Part shown: piece by piece, positions 41,156 through 49,492 of the stretch | Position numbering within the stretch: position 1 is the stretch's first letter | Layout: the number at the start of each line of letters is the position of its first letter | Assembly: GCF_008274785.1 (NCBI RefSeq) | Contig: NZ_VTPU01000003.1 | Coordinates: 181,997 to 245,996 of the forward strand | From: Halomonas eurihalina | GTDB lineage: Bacteria; Pseudomonadota; Gammaproteobacteria; Pseudomonadales; Halomonadaceae | Reading direction: 5' to 3' | Length of the DNA: 64,000 nucleotides | Program-made: the position numbers and the translations under genes | Notes under the pieces: generated by a model | Told to the model about the DNA's origin: nothing | The model's database searches: none | Seen by the model: only the letters and a program-made list of their open reading frames with translations

Positions 41156-41342
41156 GGCCCGTTCCCTACGGGCCATCGCATTTCCCACATCCCTGTGGGT
41201 CACGCAAGGCGCCCGGAACACAGAAAGCGAGACATAACATGTGGTTAGGCGAGCTTTCGCGTACCGCGTACAAATTCGCCAGGAGCGAATTTGAACCGTC
41301 TTTTTGACGGGCCTGTAGGGTAGTCGCCAAGGATGGCGACTA
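41156..41342. repeat. Cluster of five short hairpins between convergent tatD-like and ygfZ genes
   Basis: Stems, in order: GGCCCGT/ACGGGCC (41156-41174, loop TCCCT), CCCACA/TGTGGG (41184-41199, loop TCCC), AAATTCGC/GCGAATTT (41272-41292, loop CAGGA), CCGTC/GACGG (41296-41310, loop TTTTT) and TAGTCGCC/GGCGACTA (41321-41342, loop AAGGAT). No open reading frame. It overlaps family B repeat copy 1. Confidence 0.85.
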
Positions 41343-41370
41343 TAAACTGGCGATTTACACGCGCAGGCAT
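41243..41370 (+). repeat. Intergenic repeat family B, copy 1 (interrupted)
   Basis: Begins GGTTAGGCGAGCTTTCG, then a CCGCG stretch, and ends GGCGATTTACACGCGCAGGC. Copy 2 at 51825-51880 has the two ends joined directly. Here about 80 bp carrying three hairpins sit between them. Confidence 0.75.
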
Positions 41371-41373
41371 TTG

Positions 41374-42411
41374 TTAGTGTTTCTCCGCCAACTGCTCCGG
41401 ATCCAGACGCTCAAGAGGATAAGGGAGCTTGAGGAGCTTGAGCTGCTGCCCGGCCACGCTCAATGGCTCCTTGGGTTCCCGGGTACTCATCACCGCCAGG
41501 ATCTCGGCCTGCCCATAGGCGTCCAATTCGGCGCTGAGCACCTCACCGAGGCGCTTGTCGGCGGCGTCGAGGATGGCGCTGCCCGGCTCGGGCAATTGCT
41601 CGCCCTCGAGCTGGGCGCGCATCAGGCGCTTCTTGACCTGGCCACGGAAGTGCGCCCGGGCGACGACTTCCTGGCCGGTGTAGCAGCCCTTCTTGAAGCT
41701 GATGCCGCCCAATGCCTCCCAGTTGATCATCTGCGGCAGGTAGCTATCGCGCTGGCTGGCGTCGAGCCAGACCAGCCCGGCCTGGATGTCGTGCAGGCGC
41801 CATGTGGCGTTGTCGACCGGCGTGACCTGGGCGGCCAAGCGTGACCACATGGCCTCGGCGTCCGCTGCCGGCAGGCAGGCCACCATCCGGGCTACCGGGC
41901 CGGGATGCCCCACGACCTGGAGGGCTTCCCGTTCGACCTGCCGCCAGGTGCCGGGGGGCTCGACGTCGAGCAGGGCCTCGACCACGGCGGGGGCCTCATG
42001 GCCGAACAGGCCGATCAGGGCGAGATCGTCGCGCGGCGTCAGCTCGACCCGATAGAAGGGCGCGAACTTGGCCAGATGCTCGGCGAGGGAAGCGACTAGC
42101 TCATGGTGTGTCAGCAAGCGGTAGTGATTCGGCGCCACGCGCCATAACTGGACGTTGGCGAGAACGCGTCCCTTGGGCGTGCAGAAGCAGCCCAGTGGTG
42201 CGAACTCGCCGTCGACCAGCGAGAGCTGGGCGCTGGTCTGGCCCTGGAGGAAACGTTCGGCACCATCGCCCACGACATCGAGGATGCCGAGGTGGACGAG
42301 CGGGGACATCACCGGCCCCTCCAGGGCTCGGCGAGCGGGTTCGGGAGTGTCGAAGACGACACGCGCGCCGTCTTCGAGGCGACCGCCGATTCGCGCGATC
42401 CAGTCGTTCAT
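41374..42411 (-). CDS. ygfZ: Folate-binding protein YgfZ (Fe-S cluster assembly)
   Basis: Tetrahydrofolate-dependent protein that supports a subset of Fe-S enzymes. 345 residues, structurally a GcvT homologue. The signature KGCYTGQEVVAR with the conserved cysteine is present, along with LDVVGDGAERFLQGQTSAQ, GCFCTPKGRVLAN and LPQMINWEALGGISF. The start at 42411 has AAGGA 7 nt upstream and gives the usual N-terminus (MNDWIARIGG). It is divergent from the HMA-like/OsmC pair. Confidence 0.93.
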   Translation of the reverse strand: MNDWIARIGGRLEDGARVVFDTPEPARRALEGPVMSPLVHLGILDVVGDGAERFLQGQTSAQLSLVDGEFAPLGCFCTPKGRVLANVQLWRVAPNHYRLLTHHELVASLAEHLAKFAPFYRVELTPRDDLALIGLFGHEAPAVVEALLDVEPPGTWRQVEREALQVVGHPGPVARMVACLPAADAEAMWSRLAAQVTPVDNATWRLHDIQAGLVWLDASQRDSYLPQMINWEALGGISFKKGCYTGQEVVARAHFRGQVKKRLMRAQLEGEQLPEPGSAILDAADKRLGEVLSAELDAYGQAEILAVMSTREPKEPLSVAGQQLKLLKLPYPLERLDPEQLAEKH

Positions 42412-42555
42412 GTCGGGATCCTTGTCATCTGCCTTGCGCGGAGTGTGGAAGCAACATGCGGGCGAGGCGGCGGGAATGCAAGTGTCGCGGGCCAGCCGAG
42501 CGGGCGTCGTGCTAGACTCGAGGGCTGATGTTCGCTGCCGAATGGAGCTACCTGC

Positions 42556-42753
42556 ATGGCGCAATTGTCTCTACAGTTCAAGGGCGTCGAGAACGCCGAT
42601 CAGGTCAATCGCATCACCACCGCCTTGATGATGCTGGATGGTGTCGAGAGTGTCGAGGTGGGACGCCATGGCGCCGATGTGGATGGTAACGTGCGTCGCC
42701 AGGCACTGATAAAGGCGGTCCAGTCGCTCGGCCTGGGCATCGAGGTATCCTGA
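42556..42753 (+). CDS. HMA-like mini-protein without metal-binding CXXC
   Basis: 65 residues with a beta-alpha-beta-beta-alpha-beta pattern (LSLQFKGVENADQVNRITTALMMLDGVESVEVGRHGADV...ALIKAVQSLGLGIEV), as in heavy-metal-associated chaperone domains. The CXXC of copper chaperones is missing; the loop reads KGVENADQ. The start overlaps no other gene, and its stop abuts the OsmC ATG directly, suggesting tight coupling and a joint role. Function unknown; a redox or protein-interaction role is more likely than metal transfer. Confidence 0.75.
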   Translation: MAQLSLQFKGVENADQVNRITTALMMLDGVESVEVGRHGADVDGNVRRQALIKAVQSLGLGIEVS

Positions 42754-43158
42754 ATGAGCATTCGGCTGCGTAGCGAGCGCAACGGCCGGTTGCGCGAACG
42801 GGCCACCATCGATGAGTTCGAGGATCTGCTCGTCGATGTGCCCGAAGCGTATGGCGGCGATGGTCTGGCGCCGGACCCGCATGACTACTTCGATCTCTCG
42901 CTGGGCGCCTGCAAGGCGATCACCGCCCGGATGTACGCGCGCCGCAAGGGCTGGCCCCTGGAGAGCGTCGAGGTGACGGTCAACCGCGATGAACGCGACG
43001 AGGCCCGGGGTGTCTATCGCCTCGAGGTGATCATGAGCTTTCATGGCGACCTGGATGAGACACAGCGGGCGCGGCTCGAGGAGATCAGCGACAAGTGCCC
43101 CATTCACCGCCTGATGACGACATCCGAGGTCGAGATCACCACGCGGCGGTCGACATAG
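42754..43158 (+). CDS. OsmC family protein
   Basis: 134 residues. OsmC/Ohr fold proteins act as thiol peroxidases on organic hydroperoxides. The two reactive cysteines expected in the family are in SLGACKAITARMYARRKG and DKCPIHRLM. The start codon begins directly after the stop of the HMA-like mini-gene. It is followed 28 bp later by uvrB. OsmC and YhfA-like subgroups cannot be separated by eye; shape and motifs favour YhfA-like. Confidence 0.9.
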   Translation: MSIRLRSERNGRLRERATIDEFEDLLVDVPEAYGGDGLAPDPHDYFDLSLGACKAITARMYARRKGWPLESVEVTVNRDERDEARGVYRLEVIMSFHGDLDETQRARLEEISDKCPIHRLMTTSEVEITTRRST

Positions 43159-43186
43159 TCGAATGCCTCGACAGTAGGGAGAACCG

Positions 43187-45208
43187 ATGAGCAAGCCGTT
43201 TCGTCTGGAATCGAAATTCAAGCCCGCCGGGGATCAGCCCGCGGCCATCGAGGGGTTGGTGAATGGCATCGAGGCCGGGCTGGCCCACCAGACGCTGCTG
43301 GGCGTGACCGGCTCGGGCAAGACCTTCACCATGGCCAATGTCGTCGAGCGGCTGCAGCGCCCGACGATCGTCATGGCGCCGAACAAGACCCTGGCTGCCC
43401 AGCTCTATGGCGAATTCAAGTCGTTTTTCCCCGACAACGCCATCGAGTACTTCGTTTCCTACTACGACTATTATCAGCCCGAGGCCTATGTACCTTCCTC
43501 GGATACCTTTATCGAGAAGGATGCCTCGATCAACGACCACATCGAGCAGATGCGGCTTTCCGCCACCAAGGCACTGCTCGAGCGTCGCGATGCGCTGATC
43601 GTGGTCTCGGTGTCGGCGATCTACGGCCTCGGCGACCCGGATCTCTACCTGAAAATGCGCCTGCACTTCAATCGTGGCGAGCTCATCGACCAGCGTGCTT
43701 TTCTGCGACGTCTGGCCGAGTTGCAGTACACCCGCAACGATATGGACTTCAAGCGCGGGACCTACCGGGTGCGCGGCGATGTCATCGATATCTTCCCGGC
43801 CGACGCCGAGGACGAGGCCGTGCGCGTCGAGCTGTTCGACGACGAGATCGACCAGATCAGTCTGTTTGATCCGCTGACCGGTGAGGTACGGGGCAAGGTG
43901 CCGCGCATGACCATCTATCCCAAGACGCACTATGTGACGCCGCGGGAAACCATCATGGGCGCCATCGACTCGATCAAGGAGGAGCTGGCCGAGCGGCTGG
44001 CCTGGATGCGTCAGCACGACAAGCTGGTCGAGGCGCAGCGGCTGGAGCAGCGTTCGCTCTACGACATTGAGATGATGCTGGAACTCGGCTACTGCAATGG
44101 CATCGAGAACTACTCCCGCTACCTCTCGGGGCGGGCGCCTGGCGAGCCGCCGCCCACCTTCTTCGACTACCTGCCGGCGGATGCCCTGCTGTTCATCGAC
44201 GAGTCCCACGTCAGCGTTCCCCAGGTCGGGGGCATGTACAAGGGCGACCGTTCGCGCAAGGAGACGCTGGTGGAATACGGCTTCCGGCTGCCCTCGGCAC
44301 TGGACAACCGCCCCATGACGTTCCAGGAATGGGAGCGCATCTGCCCCCAGGCGGTGTTTGTCTCGGCGACGCCCGGCCCCTACGAAGCCGAGCACGCCGG
44401 GCAGGTGGTGGAGCAGGTGGTGCGTCCCACTGGCCTGCTTGATCCCGAGATCGAGGTGCGCCCGGCCTCCACTCAGGTAGACGATTTGTTGTCGGAAGTC
44501 CGTGCACGCAGCGCGGTGGACGAGCGCGTGCTGGTTACCACCCTGACCAAGCGCATGGCAGAGGATCTGACCGAGTACCTGGATGAGCACGACGTCAGGG
44601 TGCGATACCTGCACTCCGACATCGATACCGTCGAGCGCGTGGAGATCATCCGGGATCTTCGACTCGGCAAGTTCGATGTTCTGGTGGGCATCAACCTGCT
44701 GCGCGAGGGCCTGGACATTCCCGAGGTTTCGCTGGTGGCGATACTCGATGCCGACAAGGAAGGTTTTCTGCGCAACGAGCGCTCGCTGGTTCAGACCATT
44801 GGCCGGGCGGCGCGCAATGCTCACGGCAAGGCAGTGCTCTATGGCGATCGGGTCACCGATTCCATGCGCCGTGCCATCGACGAGACCGAGCGTCGACGCG
44901 CCAAGCAGATCGCCCACAACGAGGAGCATGGCATCACGCCCGAAACCGTGTCCCGCTCGGTGGCGGATATTCTCGAGTCGGCCGAGACACCGGGACGCAA
45001 GGGCAAGGGGCGCAAGAGCGAACGCAAGGTGGCCGAGGGCGCGGTGATCTACGATCCCGATTCCCTGTCGCCGGCGGAGATACAGAAGGAGCTTACGCGG
45101 CTCGAGGATGCCATGGTCGAGGCGGCGCAGAATCTCGAGTTCGAGGAAGCCGCGCGACTGCGGGATCGCCTGCATGAACTCAAGGAACGCCAGCTGGCGG
45201 TAGGCTGA
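43187..45208 (+). CDS. uvrB: Excinuclease ABC subunit B
   Basis: Damage-verification helicase-like subunit of nucleotide excision repair. 673 residues. Walker [15 protein letters not shown], the beta-hairpin region [27 protein letters not shown] (motif II), helicase motifs V/VI in [22 protein letters not shown] and QTIGRAARN, and a C-terminal UVR domain ([24 protein letters not shown]) that binds UvrC are all present. No LexA box was recognised in the short upstream gap (43159-43186). Confidence 0.97.
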   Translation: MSKPFRLESKFKPAGDQPAAIEGLVNGIEAGLAHQTLLGVTGSGKTFTMANVVERLQRPTIVMAPNKTLAAQLYGEFKSFFPDNAIEYFVSYYDYYQPEAYVPSSDTFIEKDASINDHIEQMRLSATKALLERRDALIVVSVSAIYGLGDPDLYLKMRLHFNRGELIDQRAFLRRLAELQYTRNDMDFKRGTYRVRGDVIDIFPADAEDEAVRVELFDDEIDQISLFDPLTGEVRGKVPRMTIYPKTHYVTPRETIMGAIDSIKEELAERLAWMRQHDKLVEAQRLEQRSLYDIEMMLELGYCNGIENYSRYLSGRAPGEPPPTFFDYLPADALLFIDESHVSVPQVGGMYKGDRSRKETLVEYGFRLPSALDNRPMTFQEWERICPQAVFVSATPGPYEAEHAGQVVEQVVRPTGLLDPEIEVRPASTQVDDLLSEVRARSAVDERVLVTTLTKRMAEDLTEYLDEHDVRVRYLHSDIDTVERVEIIRDLRLGKFDVLVGINLLREGLDIPEVSLVAILDADKEGFLRNERSLVQTIGRAARNAHGKAVLYGDRVTDSMRRAIDETERRRAKQIAHNEEHGITPETVSRSVADILESAETPGRKGKGRKSERKVAEGAVIYDPDSLSPAEIQKELTRLEDAMVEAAQNLEFEEAARLRDRLHELKERQLAVG

Positions 45209-45353
45209 ACCGGCTAGGGGCGATGATTCCTGTGGTGTCAAGCTGCCGGAAGGAAGGCGATTACGGTATGATGACCGCTCCTTGAAGCCCGCCGCCGGCG
45301 TCTCGGGTCGGTGTAGAAGCGGGCGCGTCGACCCACAAAGGAGCGACCTGCTC

Positions 45354-46859
45354 ATGACCGTGATTCGCCAGGACGACCTCATCCAGAGTGTCGCCGACGC
45401 CCTGCAGTATATCTCCTACTATCATCCCAAGGACTTCATCGATGCCATGGCGGAGGCCTACGAGCGGGAGGAAAATCCCGCCGCCAGGGACGCCATCGCC
45501 CAGATCCTGATCAATTCCCGGATGTGCGCCACCGGCCATCGCCCGATCTGTCAGGACACCGGTATCGTCACCGTCTTCGTGCACGTCGGCATGAACGTGC
45601 GTTTCGAGACGGACATGAGCCTGGATGACATGATCAACGAGGGTGTGCGTCGGGCCTATCTGCTGCCGGATAACGTGCTGCGCGCCTCGGTGCTGGCCGA
45701 CCCGGACGGCAAGCGGGCCAACACCCGCGACAACACGCCGGCGGTGATCCACCACAAGCTGGTGCCCGGCGACACCGTCGAGGTGCATGTGGCCGCCAAG
45801 GGCGGCGGTAGCGAGGCCAAGTCGAAGTTCGCCATGCTCAATCCCTCCGATAACGTGGTCGACTGGGTGCTCGAGCAATTGCCGAAGATGGGCGCCGGCT
45901 GGTGCCCGCCGGGGATGCTCGGCATCGGCATCGGTGGTACCGCCGAGAAAGCCATGGAGCTGGCCAAGGAGTCGTTGCTCGATCCCATCGACATCCAGGA
46001 GCTCCAGGCTCGCGGGGCTTCGAATCGCGCCGAGGAGCTGCGTCTGGAGCTCTACGACAAGGTCAATCGGACCGGTATCGGTGCCCAGGGCCTGGGCGGG
46101 TTGACCACGGTGCTCGACATCAAGGTCAAGGACTATCCGACCCACGCCGCCAACAAGCCGGTGGCGATCATTCCCAACTGCGCAGCGACGCGTCACGCTC
46201 ACTTCACCCTGGACGGTTCCGGCACGGCCGCGCTGCCGGCGCCCAAGCTTGAGGACTGGCCGGAGATCACCCGCGAGGCCGGCGACAACGTCAAGCGGGT
46301 CGATCTCGATGCGATCACCGCCGAGGAGATTCGCACCTGGCAGCCCGGGGATACCCTGTTGCTCAACGGCAAGCTGCTTACCGGCCGTGACGCCGCCCAC
46401 AAGCGCATGGTCGACATGATCGGCAAGGGCGAGCCGCTGCCTGTGGACTTGAAGGGGCGCTTCATCTATTACGTGGGCCCGGTGGATCCGGTCGGCGACG
46501 AGGTGGTGGGGCCGGCCGGTCCCACCACCGCAACCCGGATGGATAAATTCACGCGGACCATGCTGGAGCAGACCGGCCTGCTGGGCATGGTCGGCAAGGC
46601 CGAGCGTGGCGAGGCGGCCATCGAGGCGATTCGCGATAATCAGGCCGTTTACCTGATGGCGGTCGGCGGCTCCGCCTACCTGGTGGCTCAGGCAATCAAG
46701 CAGGCGCGAGTGGTCGGCTTCGAGGATCTGGGCATGGAAGCGATCTATGAGTTCGAGGTCGAGGACATGCCGGTGACCGTGGCGGTGGACAGCGCGGGCA
46801 CCTCGGTACATCAGACCGGGCCGGCGAAGTGGAAGGAGATCATCGCCGAGCGCGCCTGA
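45354..46859 (+). CDS. Class I fumarate hydratase (iron-sulfur)
   Basis: TCA-cycle enzyme interconverting fumarate and malate using a [4Fe-4S] cluster. 501 residues as one chain with both alpha and beta domains. Candidate cluster cysteines lie in NSRMCATGHRPICQDTG, GWCPPGMLGIGIGGT and IPNCAATRHAHF. The C-terminal domain shows LLNGKLLTGRDAAHKRM, YYVGPVDP and GPTTATRMD. The start at 45354 has AAAGGAG 10 nt upstream; the frame is open to 45282. A hairpin follows. Confidence 0.95.
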   Translation: MTVIRQDDLIQSVADALQYISYYHPKDFIDAMAEAYEREENPAARDAIAQILINSRMCATGHRPICQDTGIVTVFVHVGMNVRFETDMSLDDMINEGVRRAYLLPDNVLRASVLADPDGKRANTRDNTPAVIHHKLVPGDTVEVHVAAKGGGSEAKSKFAMLNPSDNVVDWVLEQLPKMGAGWCPPGMLGIGIGGTAEKAMELAKESLLDPIDIQELQARGASNRAEELRLELYDKVNRTGIGAQGLGGLTTVLDIKVKDYPTHAANKPVAIIPNCAATRHAHFTLDGSGTAALPAPKLEDWPEITREAGDNVKRVDLDAITAEEIRTWQPGDTLLLNGKLLTGRDAAHKRMVDMIGKGEPLPVDLKGRFIYYVGPVDPVGDEVVGPAGPTTATRMDKFTRTMLEQTGLLGMVGKAERGEAAIEAIRDNQAVYLMAVGGSAYLVAQAIKQARVVGFEDLGMEAIYEFEVEDMPVTVAVDSAGTSVHQTGPAKWKEIIAERA

Positions 46860-46892
46860 TTCGTGACAGAGCAGTGTCCACTACTGCACATG

Positions 46893-46926
46893 ACGGCCCC
46901 GTCGACTGGCGGGGCCGTCGTCGTTG
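46893..46926 (+). terminator. Hairpin after the fumarase gene
   Basis: Perfect 10-bp stem GACGGCCCCG / CGGGGCCGTC with an 8-nt loop, then GTCGTT. The T-run is poor, so terminator strength is moderate. Confidence 0.6.
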
Positions 46927-46991
46927 CGCGTATGCTATGGCTCGTCGATCATCGACGACCCGCGTCTTTATCCCACGGAAAGGGTGTGAGC

Positions 46992-48410
46992 ATGGCTTCC
47001 TGGTTGTTCGGCGTACTGATTCCAGCGTTTCATTTGCTTGGCATTCTGTCGGCGGTACAGGCCTTGATGTCCAGCCGTACGTCCCAGGGGGCCATCGCCT
47101 GGATCATCTCGCTGGTGACCGTTCCTTATCTGGCGGTGCCGGCCTACTGGGTGTTCGGCAGGCCGAGATTCTATGGCTATGTATCGGCGCGCGGCGAGCG
47201 CGATTCCGTGCTGCGTCGAGTGCTGGCGCGCTACCGCGACCTGGTCGAGCCCTACCTGGCCGGCGCCAAGGAAGCCGATGTGCTGGCCGTGGAAAAGCTG
47301 GCGATGATGCCGCTGACCAGTGGCAACCGCGCGGAGCTGCTGGTGGATGGCGAAGCGACCTTCGACAGTCTGTTCGCGGGCATCGACCGTGCCGAGCAGT
47401 ATGTTCTGGTGCAGTTCTTCATCGTGCGCGATGACGCCCTGGGCCTCGAGCTCAAACAGCGCCTGAAGAATGCCGTCGCAAGGGACGTACGCGTCTATTT
47501 CCTCTACGACGAGATCGGCTGTCACAAGCTGCCAGAGCGTTACCTGCGCGATCTGCGCGGGGCCGGGGTAGCGGTCAGCGCCTTTCACTCCTCCCGCGGC
47601 GTGAGACACCGCTTCCAGCTCAACTTCCGCAATCACCGCAAGATCCTGGTGGTCGATGGTCGCGAAGGCTGGGTCGGCGGGTTCAATGTCGGTGTCGAAT
47701 ATCTGGGCCAGAATCCCAAGCATGGCCATTGGCGTGATACCCATCTGCGCCTGGCGGGCCCCAGTGTGCTGGGTCTTCAGGAAGCCTTCTGGGAGGACTG
47801 GCACTGGGCGACGGGCGAGGTGGCCAGCCTGACTTGGACGCCGCAGATCACCTGCGAGGAAAGCCAGAACGTGGTGATCGTGCCCTCGGGGCCGGCGGAT
47901 CCGCAGGAAACCGCCAGCCTGCTGGTGCAGCATGCCATCCACAGCGCCCATGAGCGCCTGTGGGTGACCAGCCCTTATTTCGTGCCGGACCACAGTGTCC
48001 AGGATGCCCTGAGATTGGCTGCCATGCGCGGGGTGGACGTGCGCATCATGATGCCGGAGCGCCCGGATCATCTGCTGGTCTTCCTCTCGGCCTTTTCCTT
48101 CTTGCCCGATATGCTGCGCGCCGGCGTGAGGGTGTATCGCTACCAGCCGGGTTTTCTGCACCAGAAGGTCATTCTGATCGACGACGTGGCGGCCAGCGTC
48201 GGCACGGTGAACCTCGACAATCGCTCCTTCCGGCTCAATTTCGAGATCACGGCAGTGGTGCCGGACCGGTGTTTCGCCGCCGAGGTGCATGAGATGCTCG
48301 CGCACGATTTCACCGTCTGCCGGGAAGTCACGCTCGAGGAGATCCAGTCCCGGGCGCTGTGGCGCAAGTTGTTGTCCCGGGCCGCCTATCTGCTCTCTCC
48401 GGTGCAGTGA
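46992..48410 (+). CDS. cls: Cardiolipin synthase (PLD superfamily)
   Basis: Makes cardiolipin from two phosphatidylglycerols (or related lipids) at the inner membrane. 472 residues. Two N-terminal hydrophobic segments, then two HKD motifs: HRKILVVDGREGWVGGFNVG and HQKVILIDDVAASVGTVNLDNRS. The start at 46992 (MASWLFGVLIPAFHLLGIL) gives the standard membrane N-terminus. Between two regulators of stress-related type, without operon partner. Osmotic regulation would fit a halophile, but nothing in the sequence shows it. Confidence 0.94.
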   Translation: MASWLFGVLIPAFHLLGILSAVQALMSSRTSQGAIAWIISLVTVPYLAVPAYWVFGRPRFYGYVSARGERDSVLRRVLARYRDLVEPYLAGAKEADVLAVEKLAMMPLTSGNRAELLVDGEATFDSLFAGIDRAEQYVLVQFFIVRDDALGLELKQRLKNAVARDVRVYFLYDEIGCHKLPERYLRDLRGAGVAVSAFHSSRGVRHRFQLNFRNHRKILVVDGREGWVGGFNVGVEYLGQNPKHGHWRDTHLRLAGPSVLGLQEAFWEDWHWATGEVASLTWTPQITCEESQNVVIVPSGPADPQETASLLVQHAIHSAHERLWVTSPYFVPDHSVQDALRLAAMRGVDVRIMMPERPDHLLVFLSAFSFLPDMLRAGVRVYRYQPGFLHQKVILIDDVAASVGTVNLDNRSFRLNFEITAVVPDRCFAAEVHEMLAHDFTVCREVTLEEIQSRALWRKLLSRAAYLLSPVQ

Positions 48411-48505
48411 TTCGCTTGGGATGGGCGAGTGGCTGATGTAAATTACGCTCACGCCGATACCGACCGACTCCGGAAGAGTCGTCCACGCATCAATGATCGG
48501 GAGTC

Positions 48506-49426
48506 GTGGTGAACCTCGAGACCAAGTGGCTGGAAGATTTCGTTGCCCTGGCCAACACGCGCAGCTTCTCCGCTTCGGCGCGACAGCGCCACGTCACTCA
48601 ACCGGCCTTCAGCCGGCGCATCCGTTCGCTGGAGCAGGCGGTGGGCGTCACCCTGGTCGATCGCTCCACCACGCCGGTGGATCTCACCCCGGAAGGGCAG
48701 TTGTTCCTGGTGACCGCGCGCAGCATGGTCGAACAGCTCAACGAGAGCCTTGGCCACTTGCGGGGGCTTTCCATCGCCAACGAAGCCCTGGACATCGTGG
48801 CGGCGCATTCCCTGGCATTGAGCTTCTATCCGCAGTGGATCTCCCGCCTGCAGAAGGGTGTCGGCGAATTGCCGACCCGCCTGGTGGCCATGAACGTGGG
48901 CGATGCCATTCATGTGTTGCGCGAAGGCAACTGCGACCTGATGCTGGCGTACTATGATCCCTATGCCAGCATGCAGCTCGATGCCGAAGTCTTTCCCTCC
49001 TTTTCCATCGGCCAGGTCAAGATGCTGCCGGTCTGTCTGCCGGATACCCGGGGGCGGCCGCGTTTCTCACTGGACAGCGGCGAGGCGATTCCCTATCTCT
49101 CCTATACCCAGGGGGCCTTCCTGGGGCGCAGCGTGCGCATGCTGTTGAAGAACGACCCGCTGCGCATGCGCCTGCGGACCGTCTATGAGACCGCCATGGC
49201 CGAAGGGCTCAAGGGCATGGTCATGCAGGGCGTCGGCATGGCCTGGATCCCGGATTTCTGCATCCGCCAGGAACTCAACGATGGCCGGCTGGTGCGGGCG
49301 GGCGGCGAGCAGAACGATGTGCCGCTGGAGATCCGCCTGTATCGTTGCTCGCTGGTGCACAAGCCAGGCGTGGAGAAACTCTGGCGGCAGATGATGAAGC
49401 TGCCGAGGGATTTCCTTCAGGCATGA
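48506..49426 (+). CDS. LysR regulator resembling hypochlorite-responsive HypT (YjiE)
   Basis: 306 residues from GTG 48506 (or GTG 48509). The N-terminus NLETKWLEDFVALANTRSFSASARQRHVTQPAFSRRIRSLEQAVGV aligns well with E. coli HypT, and the effector domain keeps AAHSLALSF, PYLSYTQGAFLGR, GVGMAWIPDFCIRQEL and a C-terminal VEKLWRQM. HypT senses HOCl through methionine oxidation; this protein is rich in methionines, consistent but not proof. Not divergent from any gene; convergent with NadM-Nudix. Confidence 0.85.
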   Translation: MVNLETKWLEDFVALANTRSFSASARQRHVTQPAFSRRIRSLEQAVGVTLVDRSTTPVDLTPEGQLFLVTARSMVEQLNESLGHLRGLSIANEALDIVAAHSLALSFYPQWISRLQKGVGELPTRLVAMNVGDAIHVLREGNCDLMLAYYDPYASMQLDAEVFPSFSIGQVKMLPVCLPDTRGRPRFSLDSGEAIPYLSYTQGAFLGRSVRMLLKNDPLRMRLRTVYETAMAEGLKGMVMQGVGMAWIPDFCIRQELNDGRLVRAGGEQNDVPLEIRLYRCSLVHKPGVEKLWRQMMKLPRDFLQA

Positions 49427-49436
49427 GAATGGCGTG

Positions 49437-49464
49437 ATTTCCTGCTGTGCTCGACACAGGAAAT
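49437..49464. terminator. Hairpin between convergent LysR and NadM-Nudix genes
   Basis: ATTTCCTG (49437-49444) pairs with CAGGAAAT (49457-49464), with further TGTG/CACA pairing inside. No T-run. May serve both convergent genes. Confidence 0.45.
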
Positions 49465-49492
49465 GACTGTCCTCTGGACTCGACCGTCCCCG

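Noticed and set aside
41100..41373. tRNA or small mobile element gene in the hairpin-rich gap
   Set aside because: No cloverleaf, no T-loop GTTCGA-type motif in place, and no transposase frame; only separate short hairpins.
43136..45382. Long minus-strand frame of 748 codons opposite uvrB
   Set aside because: A shadow of uvrB caused by GC-rich codon usage; His/Gln/Asp-rich translation with no domain, and uvrB is certain.
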